Assembly: GCA_965644295.1 (NCBI GenBank)
Contig: CBFFRP010000277.1
Location: 148,316-212,315, forward strand
DNA length: 64,000 nt
Origin: Paraphysomonas bandaiensis
Lineage: Eukaryota; Chrysophyceae
Direction of reading: 5' to 3'
The first letter of the stretch is position 1, and each line of letters opens with the position of its first letter. The notes beneath the pieces are model-generated. The model was not told where the DNA came from and ran no database searches. It saw only the letters and a program-made list of their open reading frames with translations. Made by a program: the position numbers and the translations under genes. Below are positions 52,601-61,957 of this stretch, one piece after another.

Positions 52601-53669
52601 CAAACTAATTATTTTTGGTGCTGCGTTGATATTTAAGCTTGGCCAGCATGGAAAGGCACTTTCTGAGAGCACTGAGACGGTTGGCGATGACTCTAGATTT
52701 AATCAATACTCGATAGTAATTGGGAAACTTCAAAGACAAGGGAATGTTTACATTAAAAATAATTTGAACTCGACTGCTGGCAGAACACTATTTATGTTGG
52801 GAAGCTACATTCACAAAGTTTATGATTTTGTCTATAACTATGATGCCTTCGATCCTAATAACTACAGGGCCCAGGATGATACGCAGAACGGCCCCAATAT
52901 ATGTGACGAGGAAAAGGGCGAGAACAAGGATGATGTACCAGAGGAAACGAGCGAGAACAAGGGTGATGTACCAGCGGATAAGAATGACTCGCCACCAGGC
53001 TGTTGCCGTGCTATGAAAGACATATATACTCTTATTTCTGCTGTGGGTGTGGGAGCAGGTGAACACAAGAGGAGCGACGATCAGGAAAGGGAAGAGTTGA
53101 AGCGACATTGTAACCATCTTCAGTATCAGTTGAAGTTAGCTAAACGTGTCCCCATTTCTAAGTACGAAACAGAGAGTAATTTGCTTCAGAAAATCGGCTC
53201 CATATATGTTGCGAAGCGTGACGACATTAGCAGTGATCCTGATTTCGCAACGGCGATGGAACATTTGGACGTGCTGAGGGAAAATAGGGATATTTCTGAT
53301 GATGATTCAGATAGTATACCGTGTGACATGGAGGCCTCAGTGTTTTCGACAGACGCAAAGGGGGAAATTGATGATGATCCAGATAGTATACCGTGTGACA
53401 AGGAGGCCTCAGTGTTTTCGACAGACGCAAAGGGGGAAATTGACGGCGTCTCAGATAGTATACCGTGTGACATGGAGGCCTCAGTGTTTTCGACAGACGC
53501 AAAGGGGGAAATTGACGGCGTCTCAGATAGTATACAGCGTAATGAGAAGGCCTCACGACAGCCGAAGTTGTCAGCCAGACGTGTGAAACCTCTTCCACCA
53601 GTGGAGCCACCTAAGAAGAAAACTATAACACTGTATTTACCAGACCGTGATGATGACGAAGAGATATAG
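46665..53669 (+). CDS. Giant Pro/Thr/Ser/Gly-repeat surface protein with C-terminal membrane segments
   Basis: Four exons (46665-47006, 47079-47285, 47350-52207, 52291-53669) give 2261 residues. The order is: signal peptide (about residues 1-27, ...[11 protein letters not shown]); an N-terminal domain of about 270 residues; a first repeat region of PTGQPTG, PSGxPS and PTGVPTG units; two related, probably beta-rich domains of about 130 residues each (one starts [13 protein letters not shown], the other [12 protein letters not shown]); a second repeat region with eight near-identical 48-residue blocks; an ectodomain; then several hydrophobic segments (for example [21 protein letters not shown] and [13 protein letters not shown]) and a cytoplasmic tail with tandem 24-residue acidic repeats. 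The repeats should form an extended, possibly heavily O-glycosylated stalk. Inferred role: wall, adhesion or scale-associated surface protein beside chitin synthase. The exact function is unknown. Confidence 0.88.
47560..48960 (+). repeat. First Pro-Thr/Ser-Gly-Gln coding repeat region
   Basis: The DNA encodes degenerate four-residue units (P-[TS]-x-x), mostly GQPT, GVPT and GQPS. There are larger duplications within it: the segment beginning GGTTTACCATCAGGACAACC at 47641 recurs at 48418, and CCCACAGTTCAGCCAACAGC at 48064 recurs at 48601. This indicates segmental duplication on top of the short-unit repeat. Confidence 0.9.
49925..51080 (+). repeat. Tandem array of eight 144-bp coding repeats
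   Basis: TGTGAGCCAACCAGTAAACC starts at 49933, 50077, 50221, 50365, 50509, 50665, 50809 and 50953. The spacing is 144 bp, except one unit of 156 bp that has one extra four-codon GQPT block. The units differ by only a few bases (such as GGCCTACAGG versus GGCCCACAGG), so the array is recent or is being homogenised. Each encodes 48 residues starting CEPTSKPST. Confidence 0.97.
53299..53550 (+). repeat. 72-bp coding repeats in the cytoplasmic tail
   Basis: Three full copies and a partial fourth of a 24-residue acidic unit ([21 protein letters not shown] core) with near-identical DNA. It lies in the predicted cytoplasmic C-terminus of the surface protein. Confidence 0.9.
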
Positions 53670-53972
53670 AACAAGGTGGAATAGCAGCTTATGTATAGCG
53701 TTACTAGACAGGACATCATTCTCATTATTCTAAGGATCAGACTAGCAGCAGGTGATGAATATTCAACATTTGACCAATCGTCTATGTAATTAATAAACAT
53801 GATGTTGCCAGCGTGTGTAGTGAAATATTCAAAAGTTCTCAACTACTGGACATTTTATTTGCTATATAAGTGCGTATAAAACATAGACATGAAGTTATTA
53901 TATCTTATATCCAATGTCAAGATTGCCATCATTGAAGTGTTTAATTTTTAATTCCGACAGCATATAGATGTT
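53670..53972. other. 3' flank of the surface-protein gene
   Basis: 303 bp of AT-rich sequence between the stop codon of the surface protein and the target duplication of the copia element. Nothing else is seen. Confidence 0.5.
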
Positions 53973-53977
53973 CTTAA
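53973..53977. repeat. Target-site duplication CTTAA, left copy
   Basis: CTTAA precedes the left LTR and recurs right after the right LTR at 59432-59436, matching the 5-bp duplications of copia integrases. Confidence 0.85.
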
Positions 53978-54270
53978 TGTTGGGAAATGCTCATTTTACT
54001 TAGATCAAAGAGAGATTAAGTTGTTAGACTAGATAGATTTATTAATATCGTTTACACAAATTGTGTTAAACAACACAAGCTCGTTTTGTGCCATGCATAA
54101 ATCACTACTTCTGTAGACCTTTCGCTACTAAACATATCTTGAAAGAGCAAACTATTTCAGTTTTCTCAATATCATAACAGCATCTACACATCACCATACA
54201 TCACTGTATTCTCGTACATTGTCTTCAAGTACCACATTGAATATACTAGGATACAGTCCATATTCTAATA
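53978..54270 (-). mobile_element. Ty1/copia 3' LTR (293 bp)
   Basis: In the element's orientation (minus strand) it starts TATTAG and ends CCCAACA. By eye it is identical to 59139-59431. Just inside it lies a purine-rich GAGTGGGAG, the expected polypurine tract. Confidence 0.94.
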
Positions 54271-54443
54271 CTCCCACTCAATGTAGAATGCAGTGATACG
54301 AAACAACAATGAGTACAGTGATCTTCATGCTATAAACTAGTCTCATAGGTAAAATAGATGTGAAATCTTATCAAGATACATATATAACTAGCAGTCAACT
54401 AGATATATAGTTATGTGGGATTCTCACCCACTAAAACACACCT

Positions 54444-55997
54444 TTAACCTCTTCGGGGTCGCTTCTTCTGCTGCTCCTCAACTCTGGTTGACACACTTCT
54501 CTTAACCCCGGTAATAGTTTTCTCATGACGACTGAAAAGTTTCGTTGACAATGCCTTCGTGAAAATATCAGCCGCCATATCATCCGTCGACACATGAATC
54601 AACTTTGCCGTAGGAAATTTTCCATTTACATGCTCTCTCACCCAGTGATACTTGATGTCTATATGCTTCGACCTCTTATGATACACAGGATTCTCGGAGA
54701 GATCTTTCGCACTCTTGCTATCCATAAAGAATGGAGTCGGCTTCGCAACTAAGAGCCCGAGCTCCTTGAACACCCCCCGAAGCCACACCAGTTCTTGCAT
54801 AGCCGCATACTCCGCCATATATTCAGATTCCATGCTCGAAGTTGCAACTGTGGTCTGTAGTTTAGACTGCCAGGCCAATGCGCCTGCACATAAGAACACA
54901 ATGTATCCTGTTGTCGATCGCCGAGTCAGTCTATCACCAGCCCAATCTGAATCACTGAACACATGTAAGTCGAACTCACTCCCACTGAATCTGATGCCCT
55001 CATCAATTGTTCCACGCAAATATTTCAATAAGTGAATCGCCAGTTTGCACGATGCATATGTCGGACAACTACTAAATCGAGACAATAACCCCACTGCATA
55101 AGCCAGATCAGGTCTAGTATGCATTGCTAGATACAACACTGCTCCAATAATTTGCCGATACGGAAATGAGTCAACCCACTGCTTCTGCTCCTCCGTAAGT
55201 TCACGTTCCTCTGCCAACAGATCCTGAACATTAGTAGGTAGTGGGGCCTCCTTATTCTTACTACTCTTTCCCATAACTGAGCTGAATTTCTTGATAATAT
55301 TCTTAGCATACTCAGATTGATCTAACATATACCAATTTTCTCCTCTGGTTATCCTGATGTTCAGAAATCGCTTACACACTCCCAGATCATGCATCTCGAA
55401 TGTTTCACAGAACCTACGCTTTACGCTTTCCAAGTAAGTCAGATCAGCGGATGCAATTATGATATCATCAACATATATCAATAATAAATGCAGTTTTCCG
55501 TTACTCCATCGCATATACAAACACGTATCCAAAATACACGGAGTAAAATGCAATGATTTAATAAACTTGTCAATATGTTTATTCCACTGTCGCGGTGAAG
55601 ATCGCAGTCCATACAATGCCTTGATTAGTTGAAAACACCATCCAGCTAGTAATTCCTCATCTGGTGGAGGTGCCATATACACGTCATCCTCCAGATCTGC
55701 ATAGCAAAATGCGGATGATACATCTAATTGATGCACATGCATCTGTAACATAAACGCAATCGCTAACACTAGTCTAATGGTTATACCCTTAACCACTGGA
55801 GCGAAAGTGGACGGCTCCTCCTCCTTCTTCTCTTGGAGATTTCCTAATGCCACTAGCCGAGCCTTGTACTTTACTATATTCCCTAGTATGTCTCGCTTCA
55901 CCGTATGCACATATTTCGCTCTAACTAATTTCACTCCGCTTGGAATTTTCACGATCTTCAAGACACGTCTTTTCAGCAATGATGTCTTCTCCACCAT
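54444..55997 (-). CDS. Copia reverse transcriptase and RNase H
   Basis: 517 residues from the first ATG after the in-frame TAG at 56010. Visible: KARLVALGN, VHQLDVSSAF, ALYGLRSSPRQW, catalytic YVDDI, the HTRPDLAYAV region, and RNase H with SDSDWAGD, SSMESEYMA and MDSKSA. It is in the same frame as the integrase frame upstream, so it was the C-terminal part of a single polyprotein. The TAG stands where relatives usually have a Trp a few residues before the RT domain. Confidence 0.93.
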   Translation of the reverse strand: MVEKTSLLKRRVLKIVKIPSGVKLVRAKYVHTVKRDILGNIVKYKARLVALGNLQEKKEEEPSTFAPVVKGITIRLVLAIAFMLQMHVHQLDVSSAFCYADLEDDVYMAPPPDEELLAGWCFQLIKALYGLRSSPRQWNKHIDKFIKSLHFTPCILDTCLYMRWSNGKLHLLLIYVDDIIIASADLTYLESVKRRFCETFEMHDLGVCKRFLNIRITRGENWYMLDQSEYAKNIIKKFSSVMGKSSKNKEAPLPTNVQDLLAEERELTEEQKQWVDSFPYRQIIGAVLYLAMHTRPDLAYAVGLLSRFSSCPTYASCKLAIHLLKYLRGTIDEGIRFSGSEFDLHVFSDSDWAGDRLTRRSTTGYIVFLCAGALAWQSKLQTTVATSSMESEYMAEYAAMQELVWLRGVFKELGLLVAKPTPFFMDSKSAKDLSENPVYHKRSKHIDIKYHWVREHVNGKFPTAKLIHVSTDDMAADIFTKALSTKLFSRHEKTITGVKRSVSTRVEEQQKKRPRRG

Positions 55998-56009
55998 TCG
56001 AGCTTTTCT

Positions 56010-57815
56010 CTATTGTTGATACTGTGGAGATCTCTCTGCCTCGGCATATGAATTTGGTATCTTGATATCTTCTGTCTCTGCATGGTTAAGATCAATATTA
56101 TGCGCATCCGGTTCTTCAACCATATTAATCTCTCCTAAAACTGACGCGTTTGCCAGTCTCCGCTGCAGCCGTTTGCGTCGGACCCGACCATCACCATCTA
56201 GTTCAATCGGTCGACGAGGTATATAAGAACCCGTACCTTGCTCATCCTGAGCACGCACATCGTGCGTTGTGGGAGGAGCCCCGCTCACAACCCCAGACTC
56301 ATAGTCTTCAGAGGTCTGCAACCTCACAGCTGTCTCCTGACAGGTTGGGTCAGGACTCTCCTGTAACCCTCCAGGTCTTCCCTGGTCCAGCACCCTGGCT
56401 GGCATAGTACTCAGGGCGTCCCCCTTTCCTATATATCCGGTATTCCCGGGAGTTTCTGCAGTCATTCGCACTACGTCCTCGACGTGAATCGGCACCCGGT
56501 GCTCGATATGCTTCCGACCTGCAGTTACCAGAGATCGATAGGCTACTATTACCCCCTTTCGTTCTACTACTCTCGTGGTCTTGTAGAGAAGACCATCCTC
56601 ATCATCAATATGATATGTACCTTCTAAGCCCGCATAGTCAGACACAATTTTCGGTCTCTCGGCCTCCTTCACTCGAAGAGCATCTATCTCAGCGAAATAG
56701 CTCTCCGAGCGTGACGGTATGGACTCATCAGTTAATACATGTACCGACGTGACGACCCTATCAGTCGCAGGTAGATATACATCATATCCTACCTTTTCAT
56801 CTGAATATCCTATCAGATATCCGATAAGGGCCTTGTCGTCCCAGTCTTTCCGTCGATCCGCCTTTGTAGTGAGGACATACGCACGACACCCCCATACTCT
56901 GAGATATTTCAGGTTGGGAGCCTCACCAGTCAAAAATTCAAGAGGGGACATATACCCCTTCGCTGTCTTTGTAGGCAATCGAATTAATATGTACCTGGCT
57001 GCCATGTAGGCATCTAGCCAAAACTGTGAAGGCAATCCTGACTGAATCAGCATCGCTAATGTCATCTCACCACAGGTCCTGAATTTCCGCTCCTCAATCG
57101 CGTTCATCTCAGGAGAGTCCGTAGAGCTCCACGTATGTTGATAGCAACCCTGTGACCTAAGATATTGTCGCAGCTCATCACATATTAGCTCCCCTGCTCC
57201 ATCTGCATGGTAATGATGCATTTCTAATTTGTACCTTTTCACATCTCCTTCAAAAATCTTCTTGAAAACCTGCAGTACCGATGACCCAGTCCTATGAACA
57301 AGCCCTTCCGACCAGAACATCCGACTGGCATGGTGTGTTAGTTTGAGCACATATATTTCCCCTCCTCGAGCTGGACAATTTAAGTATACTGCTATATCGG
57401 CCGAGAAATTTGGACGAACGGAGTCCTCATCCTTTGTCCGAAAACTTACTCTGGTGATCTTCGCCCTGGCGCATACATCACATAGACACTGTTCTTTGGA
57501 AACACGTTTCGAGAGATGTTTTCGTTTCAGTCCAGTCCCAATAATTAGCATTCTTTTGTGGGCTTCTACCAACGCATGCTTGTTAAAATGACCCGCTCTC
57601 CTATGTAACAGCTCCAGTTCATCCTCACCCGTACGGTCACTGAGATTTACTTCTGAATCACTGGATGTCGATACGTCTGGAAGCTCCAATAACTGCTGTG
57701 TTGGCACAGCAGTCATTCCATTCTTCATAGGTCCCTCCAACACCAGCTCATCCGTATTTCTGTCATATATCTGTATACCATACCATACAGTAAATCGATA
57801 TCCCATATCGTTCAA
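56010..57815 (-). CDS. Copia GAG-pre-integrase and integrase
   Basis: About 600 residues. Visible: the zinc-binding region (HRRAGHFNKHAL...CDVCARAK), the catalytic triad (Asp in FSADIAV, Asp in HYHADGAGE, Glu in EMNAIEERKFR), and the LRVWGCRAYV region. The first codon in this frame is TTG, so the frame has no true start; it is a segment of the polyprotein, open upstream at least to about 57910. The C-terminal linker is long and charged. Confidence 0.9.
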   Translation of the reverse strand: MNDMGYRFTVWYGIQIYDRNTDELVLEGPMKNGMTAVPTQQLLELPDVSTSSDSEVNLSDRTGEDELELLHRRAGHFNKHALVEAHKRMLIIGTGLKRKHLSKRVSKEQCLCDVCARAKITRVSFRTKDEDSVRPNFSADIAVYLNCPARGGEIYVLKLTHHASRMFWSEGLVHRTGSSVLQVFKKIFEGDVKRYKLEMHHYHADGAGELICDELRQYLRSQGCYQHTWSSTDSPEMNAIEERKFRTCGEMTLAMLIQSGLPSQFWLDAYMAARYILIRLPTKTAKGYMSPLEFLTGEAPNLKYLRVWGCRAYVLTTKADRRKDWDDKALIGYLIGYSDEKVGYDVYLPATDRVVTSVHVLTDESIPSRSESYFAEIDALRVKEAERPKIVSDYAGLEGTYHIDDEDGLLYKTTRVVERKGVIVAYRSLVTAGRKHIEHRVPIHVEDVVRMTAETPGNTGYIGKGDALSTMPARVLDQGRPGGLQESPDPTCQETAVRLQTSEDYESGVVSGAPPTTHDVRAQDEQGTGSYIPRRPIELDGDGRVRRKRLQRRLANASVLGEINMVEEPDAHNIDLNHAETEDIKIPNSYAEAERSPQYQQ

Positions 57816-57886
57816 CTTCCGTCCAGAACAAAGACACCGATTTATCTGACTTGATACCTCAATGTTCTTCCATGCTCCACGGGAAC

Positions 57887-59155
57887 CTACACTCGTGACG
57901 CATATCTCTGACCCTTTTTCGAACCATTAATAACCTTTGATGTGTGCATATGACTATCAAGTATATTCACATCATTTATCAAAAACATTGATGACGAACA
58001 ACAGGTATCAATGTATGTATAGTGAATATCCTCATGCACACTACTGCATATATTCGTCTCATACACATTACATGACAAGTGATACTCTTCCTGTTGCTCG
58101 ATCATATTTGCTTCGTCTTCGTCAGACAAATCCGCTGGCTCTCCACGCCTGATGTTTTCAACTGTAAGTAGTCTTTTGTCTGGTTTCCTTCCATCTTGAA
58201 ACCTCACAGCCTTGCTCTTGCTTTGCGAGTACTTCTTTTTCGATGCTGGACAATCGATGGCAAGATGTTCCTTTGACTTACAATTTCTGCACCCAGTATA
58301 TTCGGCACTTCCAGGTCGCTGCCCTGTAATCTCTGTATCCTTCTTCATCGGCTTCTTCTTACCGTTGTTCTTCTTACGATGATCCCTCTCTCTGCGATAT
58401 CGTTTCTTACTGTCTATCAGGTTCAGCTCCTCCACTCTTTTACGCTTCTTCTCCAACGCTTCCTTCCCAGCCATAGTATCATCATAGCCTTCTATCTTAC
58501 GTGATACAGTTACATAATTAACATCATCATCCATCAAGTATAATCCAACTCTCAGTTGAGCATACTCTTCATTGAGCAAGCCTTCTCGTAGTCGACTTGT
58601 TTTTGATACCTCCGAGATATCCTGCTGCTGCTCCTGTAGTTCCTTCAGCAGTAGTTCGAACCGTAGTACGTAGTCCTTCGCCGTCTCCTCCGGACGCATA
58701 CGGAAAGAACCATATTGAGTTAAGAGGTCACTGATCCTATTTTGCTTCCCTCCAGCAAAACACTTCTTCAACTCATCAATCATTACATGTGTTTTGAACC
58801 TGTTTACACCACTCCCTTCTGCCTTGAACGCTTTGTGGGTAAGATGGAATTTACGCAGCGCTTTCGGGGAATGCTGCACCGCATCCCTGCAGTAAGAATA
58901 AGCTATGGCGTTCGCCTTCCAATACCTCTTCACAGCCTGTCTGTACGCCTTCTCCTCCATCAACGTAAGTGGCTGCTCCCCGAAGTCGCTCTCCTTAGGT
59001 GGCAGTTCCACCGCTACCTCGCTTTGTTCCTTCCTCATAAGGAATGTCTCGAAGTCCTCAATCCATTGTTCAACGTTAGTCTCGTTGAACTGAGGAACTA
59101 CTCCTCTATCCTCCTTCTCTCCTCCTCGCTCGCTACCATGTTGGGAAATGCTCAT
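57887..59155 (-). CDS. Copia gag and protease region
   Basis: 422 residues starting at an ATG that lies inside the 5' LTR, 17 bases from its inner end, so the primer-binding site is also coding sequence. Visible: a gag core, a CCHC zinc knuckle (CRNCKSKEHLAIDC), a Lys/Arg-rich stretch, and an aspartic-protease-like IDTCCSSSMF where the usual motif is D-[ST]-[GA]-[AC]. The frame stops at 57887, while the matching continuation (integrase) is in another frame. The G AAA AAG GG tract at about 57912-57920 is the natural place for the break. Confidence 0.88.
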   Translation of the reverse strand: MSISQHGSERGGEKEDRGVVPQFNETNVEQWIEDFETFLMRKEQSEVAVELPPKESDFGEQPLTLMEEKAYRQAVKRYWKANAIAYSYCRDAVQHSPKALRKFHLTHKAFKAEGSGVNRFKTHVMIDELKKCFAGGKQNRISDLLTQYGSFRMRPEETAKDYVLRFELLLKELQEQQQDISEVSKTSRLREGLLNEEYAQLRVGLYLMDDDVNYVTVSRKIEGYDDTMAGKEALEKKRKRVEELNLIDSKKRYRRERDHRKKNNGKKKPMKKDTEITGQRPGSAEYTGCRNCKSKEHLAIDCPASKKKYSQSKSKAVRFQDGRKPDKRLLTVENIRRGEPADLSDEDEANMIEQQEEYHLSCNVYETNICSSVHEDIHYTYIDTCCSSSMFLINDVNILDSHMHTSKVINGSKKGQRYASRV

Positions 59156-59431
59156 TTTACTTAGATCAAAGAGAGATTAAGTTGTTAGACTAGATAGATT
59201 TATTAATATCGTTTACACAAATTGTGTTAAACAACACAAGCTCGTTTTGTGCCATGCATAAATCACTACTTCTGTAGACCTTTCGCTACTAAACATATCT
59301 TGAAAGAGCAAACTATTTCAGTTTTCTCAATATCATAACAGCATCTACACATCACCATACATCACTGTATTCTCGTACATTGTCTTCAAGTACCACATTG
59401 AATATACTAGGATACAGTCCATATTCTAATA
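59139..59431 (-). mobile_element. Ty1/copia 5' LTR (293 bp)
   Basis: Identical-looking to 53978-54270. It contains the gag ATG (59153-59155 on the minus strand) and is followed, in the element's direction, by the tRNA primer-binding site. Confidence 0.94.
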
Positions 59432-59436
59432 CTTAA
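59432..59436. repeat. Target-site duplication CTTAA, right copy
   Basis: Matches 53973-53977. Confidence 0.85.
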
Positions 59437-59739
59437 TTTAAAGCACACAGCTGAAATTGGTCAACTTAAGCGAATTATTGAATTTATCTGTTCAATACAG
59501 TATATTTATCCATTGGTCTTTAGTAGATAATACTTGCAATCATGGTCATTACTTCGTATTATAATAAAACTCACTCATGTTTTCACTTTTAATTGATATT
59601 TTGTTGACTACACTATATATATATAGGATGCACCATGAACATTGTTGTCTAACATTGTTTAGAGTTTCTTCGGAGTATAGAGGATAGAGAAGATACTATA
59701 TATTATCTTAAAAATACTCAAGTTCTATATATAGCAGTA

Positions 59740-59824
59740 CAGGTCATTAATGGTAGTGCAATTCCCGGCAATTATAATGGCATTACCATTAATGTCATTA
59801 CTATTAACGGTTACCAGACCCTGG
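59740..59824. mobile_element. Short palindromic MITE-like element, copy 2
   Basis: Read on the minus strand it matches copy 1 at 42755: AGGGTCTGGTAACCGTTAAT at the start, GCCATTATAATTGCCGGGAA in the core, then CACTACCATTAATG. It has a short internal insertion and a degraded far end relative to copy 1. Confidence 0.7.
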
Positions 59825-59934
59825 GATGCACAGCTACTTCATGGTTGTAAAATTATTATATATCCCAATGCTGCCCCCTCCCATTGTTTTTCAACAGTTC
59901 TACAGAGTATTCATACACAAATCAAATAGGTATT

Positions 59935-60125
59935 GAAATTCTTTTTATTTAGCAATAGGCGTTAAAACTCGTTCCGATATAGTGGCTAGTTGAATGCTAG
60001 ACCTACTAGTTAGACCACCTACCCATAACTAATCACCACAAATTCTATTATCCTACTATTTAGCGCTACAGAAGCTGCTTGTGCGTCGCCGCAAGCACCA
60101 AGGTGCAACCACTTCCGTTCTTAAT
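59935..60125 (-). repeat. Dispersed repeat family, copy C (partial)
   Basis: Closely follows copy B over AGCAATAGGCGTTAAAA, GCTAGTTGAATGCTAGAC and the GAAGCTGCTTGTGCGTCGCC core, then diverges. Confidence 0.75.
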
Positions 60126-60369
60126 GTTGTTTGTGAGCTTCGCCCTGCTCGTGTGTCTTAGGACTCACTGGCGCTTGTTGTCCGGGCGTCTCCCCTTGGG
60201 ATAAGGTTCCACCAGGCTCTGAGGTACAAATAAATTAACGCACTTTATTTGAAAATTTTGCTGCAATATCAGTAAAAGTGTGTATTAGTGACCGTCTGAT
60301 TATTAGAAATGGGCGTTTAAGCGTCAGAACTAATGTAGCATTATTGCAATTTAGCTAACGAGTGCTTAA

Positions 60370-60520
60370 CTATGATATCCTACTATATTTAACGCTACAA
60401 AAGCTGCTTGTGCGTCACCGCATGCGCCTGAGGTTCGTTCTATATCACTCAGAGCAAACGCAGTGAACAAGTAGAATGTAGATATCCCTGACATCTGCTG
60501 ATTTCAGTATTCCAGGCAGA
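60370..60520 (-). repeat. Dispersed repeat family, copy D (partial)
   Basis: Has TTTAACGCTACAAAAGCTGC and GTGCGTCACCGCA, followed by AGAGCAAACGCAGTGA, which is the reverse complement of the matching part of copy A. Confidence 0.7.
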
Positions 60521-60796
60521 GTACAAGATCTTGATACGACTCAATATCCGGATATTTAGATATCAGCTGCAGTGGTGAGCATGAAAACCCTATGTTCTAC
60601 GGAAAATCCAGAATTCCATGTAAGAAATGCATAAAAATGACCCTTTTTAAATTCTATAGCATGAAAGCTGTGCAAGATACGCGGATTTTTTCAAATCTGT
60701 TAGTTCAATTTTCAAATAAATCTGCACACAGACTCGTTCATGTCTCCGCATTGTTGAACTGCTCAGAATAATTTTGAATCAATCATAAATCTCAAT

Positions 60797-61957
60797 ATGA
60801 CTACAATGGATAAGTGATATGCCTCAGAAATGACTCTTGGGATGTTAGTTTCCTAGAGATTAAGGATCAGCTCCCAGGAGAATCCCCTAAAGTGTCAGAG
60901 TTTAGGACCCTTGAGATGAATGGTCTGTTGGAGCCAGAGCCACTACTAATGGAAGATAAGGGTAGATTTGTGCTCTTTCCAATCAAGCATACAGATGTAA
61001 GCCAACTTTTGATTACAAGAAGCTCTCAAGTTGACAGTGTACTGTAGATATGGGACATGTATAAGAAAGGCAGAAGCGTCTTTCTGGACTGCGGAGGAGG
61101 TGGACTTAGCCAGCGATCATAAAGACTGGGCTAATCTTACTAGAAATGAGAGACATTTTATCACTCGTAGCACTTGCATTTTTCGCTGCATCTGACGGTA
61201 TTGTTAATGAGGGTTTGGCAATGAACTTTTCCAGTGAGGTTCAGTCGTCTGAAGCACGATGCGTCTACGGATTTCCAGATTGCTATCGAAAATATTCATT
61301 CTGAAGTCTACTCCCTACTGATCGACCCACATACGTGCGTGACATAAATGAAAAAGCGAACCTTCTTAATGCCAGTGAGACTGTCCCTTGTGTACAAAAG
61401 AAGGCTAACTGGGCCCTAAAGTGGTGCAATCGGGACACTGCTTCTTTTGCCGAGAGGGTTATCGCGTTTGCATCAGTGGGAAGGGATATTTTCCGATGGA
61501 TCATTTTGCGCTATATTCTGGTTGAAAAAACGGGGCTTGATGCCTGGACTTTGCTTTTCTAATGAGCTGATTTCACGTGACGAGGGTATGCATTGTGATT
61601 TCGCTGTGCTTCTCTGTTCCAAACTCGTCAATAGGCTTCCACAAGAACGAATTTATGAGATTATTGGCGAAGCAGTTGAAATTGAGTCTGAGTTTTGTGA
61701 GTGACGCTTCTTTCGTGGAGCTTATTGGCATGAACGGTCGCCTGATGACACAGTACACATAAAGTTTTGCGCTGACCGTCTTTTAGTGGATCTCGGCTGT
61801 AGAAAAAAAATATAAGGTTGCTAATCCGTTTGACTGGATGGATATGATATCGCTTCAAGGAAAGACGAATTTTTGAGAAACGGGCTCTGAATATGCGAAG
61901 AGTGGAGTTGGTGTTGAAGCATCTCAGCAGGTCATATCTTTCGACGAAGATTTCTGA
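60797..61957 (+). pseudogene. Ribonucleotide reductase small subunit (R2), frame-broken
   Basis: R2 holds the di-iron/tyrosyl radical that lets the R1-R2 enzyme make dNTPs. Nearly the whole protein is recognisable: RFVLFPIKHTD, an intron of 51 bp (60997-61047), then [80 protein letters not shown] and the R1-binding end FDEDF. The di-iron ligands and the radical Tyr appear present. But the frame changes at about ten sites: near 61069, 61167, 61275, 61327, 61479, 61695, 61757, 61805, 61870 and 61883. Most are one- or two-base gains at short runs. Substitutions look few. Either the gene died very recently or the sequence here carries uncorrected indels. The retained intron argues against a retrocopy. 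The start is uncertain (ATG at 60797 also needs a frame change). Confidence 0.85.

Larger units (their letters stand above)
53978..59431 (-). mobile_element. Complete Ty1/copia retrotransposon
   Basis: Two 293-bp LTRs that look identical, a CTTAA target duplication, and gag, protease, integrase, reverse transcriptase and RNase H in that order, which is the copia arrangement. The primer-binding site TGGTAGCGAG directly follows the 5' LTR and would pair with the 3' end of an initiator-methionine-type tRNA. The coding region is broken only twice: a frame change after the protease region (about 57887-57920) and one TAG between integrase and reverse transcriptase (56010-56012). It inserted 303 bp downstream of the giant surface-protein gene. 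Confidence 0.95.
59437..60796. other. Repeat-rich intergenic region
   Basis: Contains copy 2 of the palindromic MITE-like element and two partial copies of the dispersed repeat. No coding sequence is supported outside the R2 gene that follows. Confidence 0.6.

Noticed and set aside
52788-53842. Minus-strand frames of 109-218 codons opposite the tail of the surface protein
   Set aside because: They arise from the 72-bp repeats and their flanks read backward, without conserved content.
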